Assembly: GCA_946811185.2 (NCBI GenBank)
Contig: OX328096.1
Span: 19,657,881 to 19,721,880, forward strand
DNA: 64,000 nucleotides
From: Hippopus hippopus
Taxonomy: Eukaryota > Mollusca > Bivalvia > Cardiida > Cardiidae
Direction of reading: 5' to 3'
The position numbers and the translations under genes were made by a program. Positions within the stretch are counted from its first letter, which is position 1. Each line of letters opens with the position of its first letter. Below are positions 63,889-64,000 of this stretch, in pieces. The notes beneath the pieces were generated by a model. It was not told where the DNA came from. It saw only the letters and a list, made by a program, of their open reading frames with translations, and made no database searches.

Positions 63889-64000
63889 CATTCCTTTAGC
63901 AAATAATCCTGTGTTTTAATGTCCTTGAGGAAGAAGACTTATGAAAACTTTTTGAGAAAAGGAGAAAGTGCTGGTAGCTAGCATTTTCTCCTTTTCTCAT
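63889..64000 (-). mobile_element. TTAA MITE cut by the window edge
   Basis: CCTTTAGCAAATAATCCTGT start, hairpin GCTGGTAGCTAGCATTTTCT, runs off the end. Confidence 0.7.

Overview
This is an AT-rich, intron- and repeat-dominated stretch of an animal nuclear genome, most likely a bivalve mollusc. The evidence is: GT-AG introns with long intronic repeats; tRNA-headed SINEs; (GTCC)n-headed elements with cores of 145-165 bp tandem repeats that resemble the 'pearl' elements I recall from oysters and clams; and a complete Ty3/Gypsy-type element with an env gene. No bacterial genes, rRNA or CRISPR arrays were seen, and no functional tRNA genes.

Layout. Positions 1 to about 23,870 hold no host exon that I can recognise. 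They are packed with mobile elements: a TTAA-flanked MITE family (about 70 copies over the whole window), a 1.16 kb Harbinger-like element at 4,501-5,664, SINEs, fold-back elements and a tandem-repeat element near 12.1-12.9 kb. Positions 23,873-32,649 are one complete LTR retroelement on the minus strand with gag, pol and env. Its two 396 bp LTRs look identical, and it is flanked by a TGGG target duplication.

From 32,710 to beyond the right edge runs a plus-strand gene of the prominin family (pentaspan membrane glycoproteins, the CD133 family). I reconstruct 17 consecutive exons (1,805 coding bases) whose phases all join. They cover the end of the first extracellular segment, TM1, the cysteine-rich loop, TM2, extracellular loop 2, TM3, TM4 and most of extracellular loop 3. 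The signal peptide and most of the first extracellular segment lie upstream (not found). TM5 and the cytoplasmic tail lie to the right of the window.

How the parts interact. The retroelement sits 60 bp upstream of the first recognised prominin exon and is antisense to it. The MITEs are not spread evenly around the exons: at 10 of 17 exons a MITE end lies within about 51 bp upstream of the 3' splice site, and at one exon the end is 5 bp from it. Nested insertions (MITE in MITE, SINE in MITE, MITE in fold-back, hAT-like in fold-back, tandem-repeat element in fold-back) give a relative chronology. The LTR element looks youngest. All copy counts and identities were made by eye.
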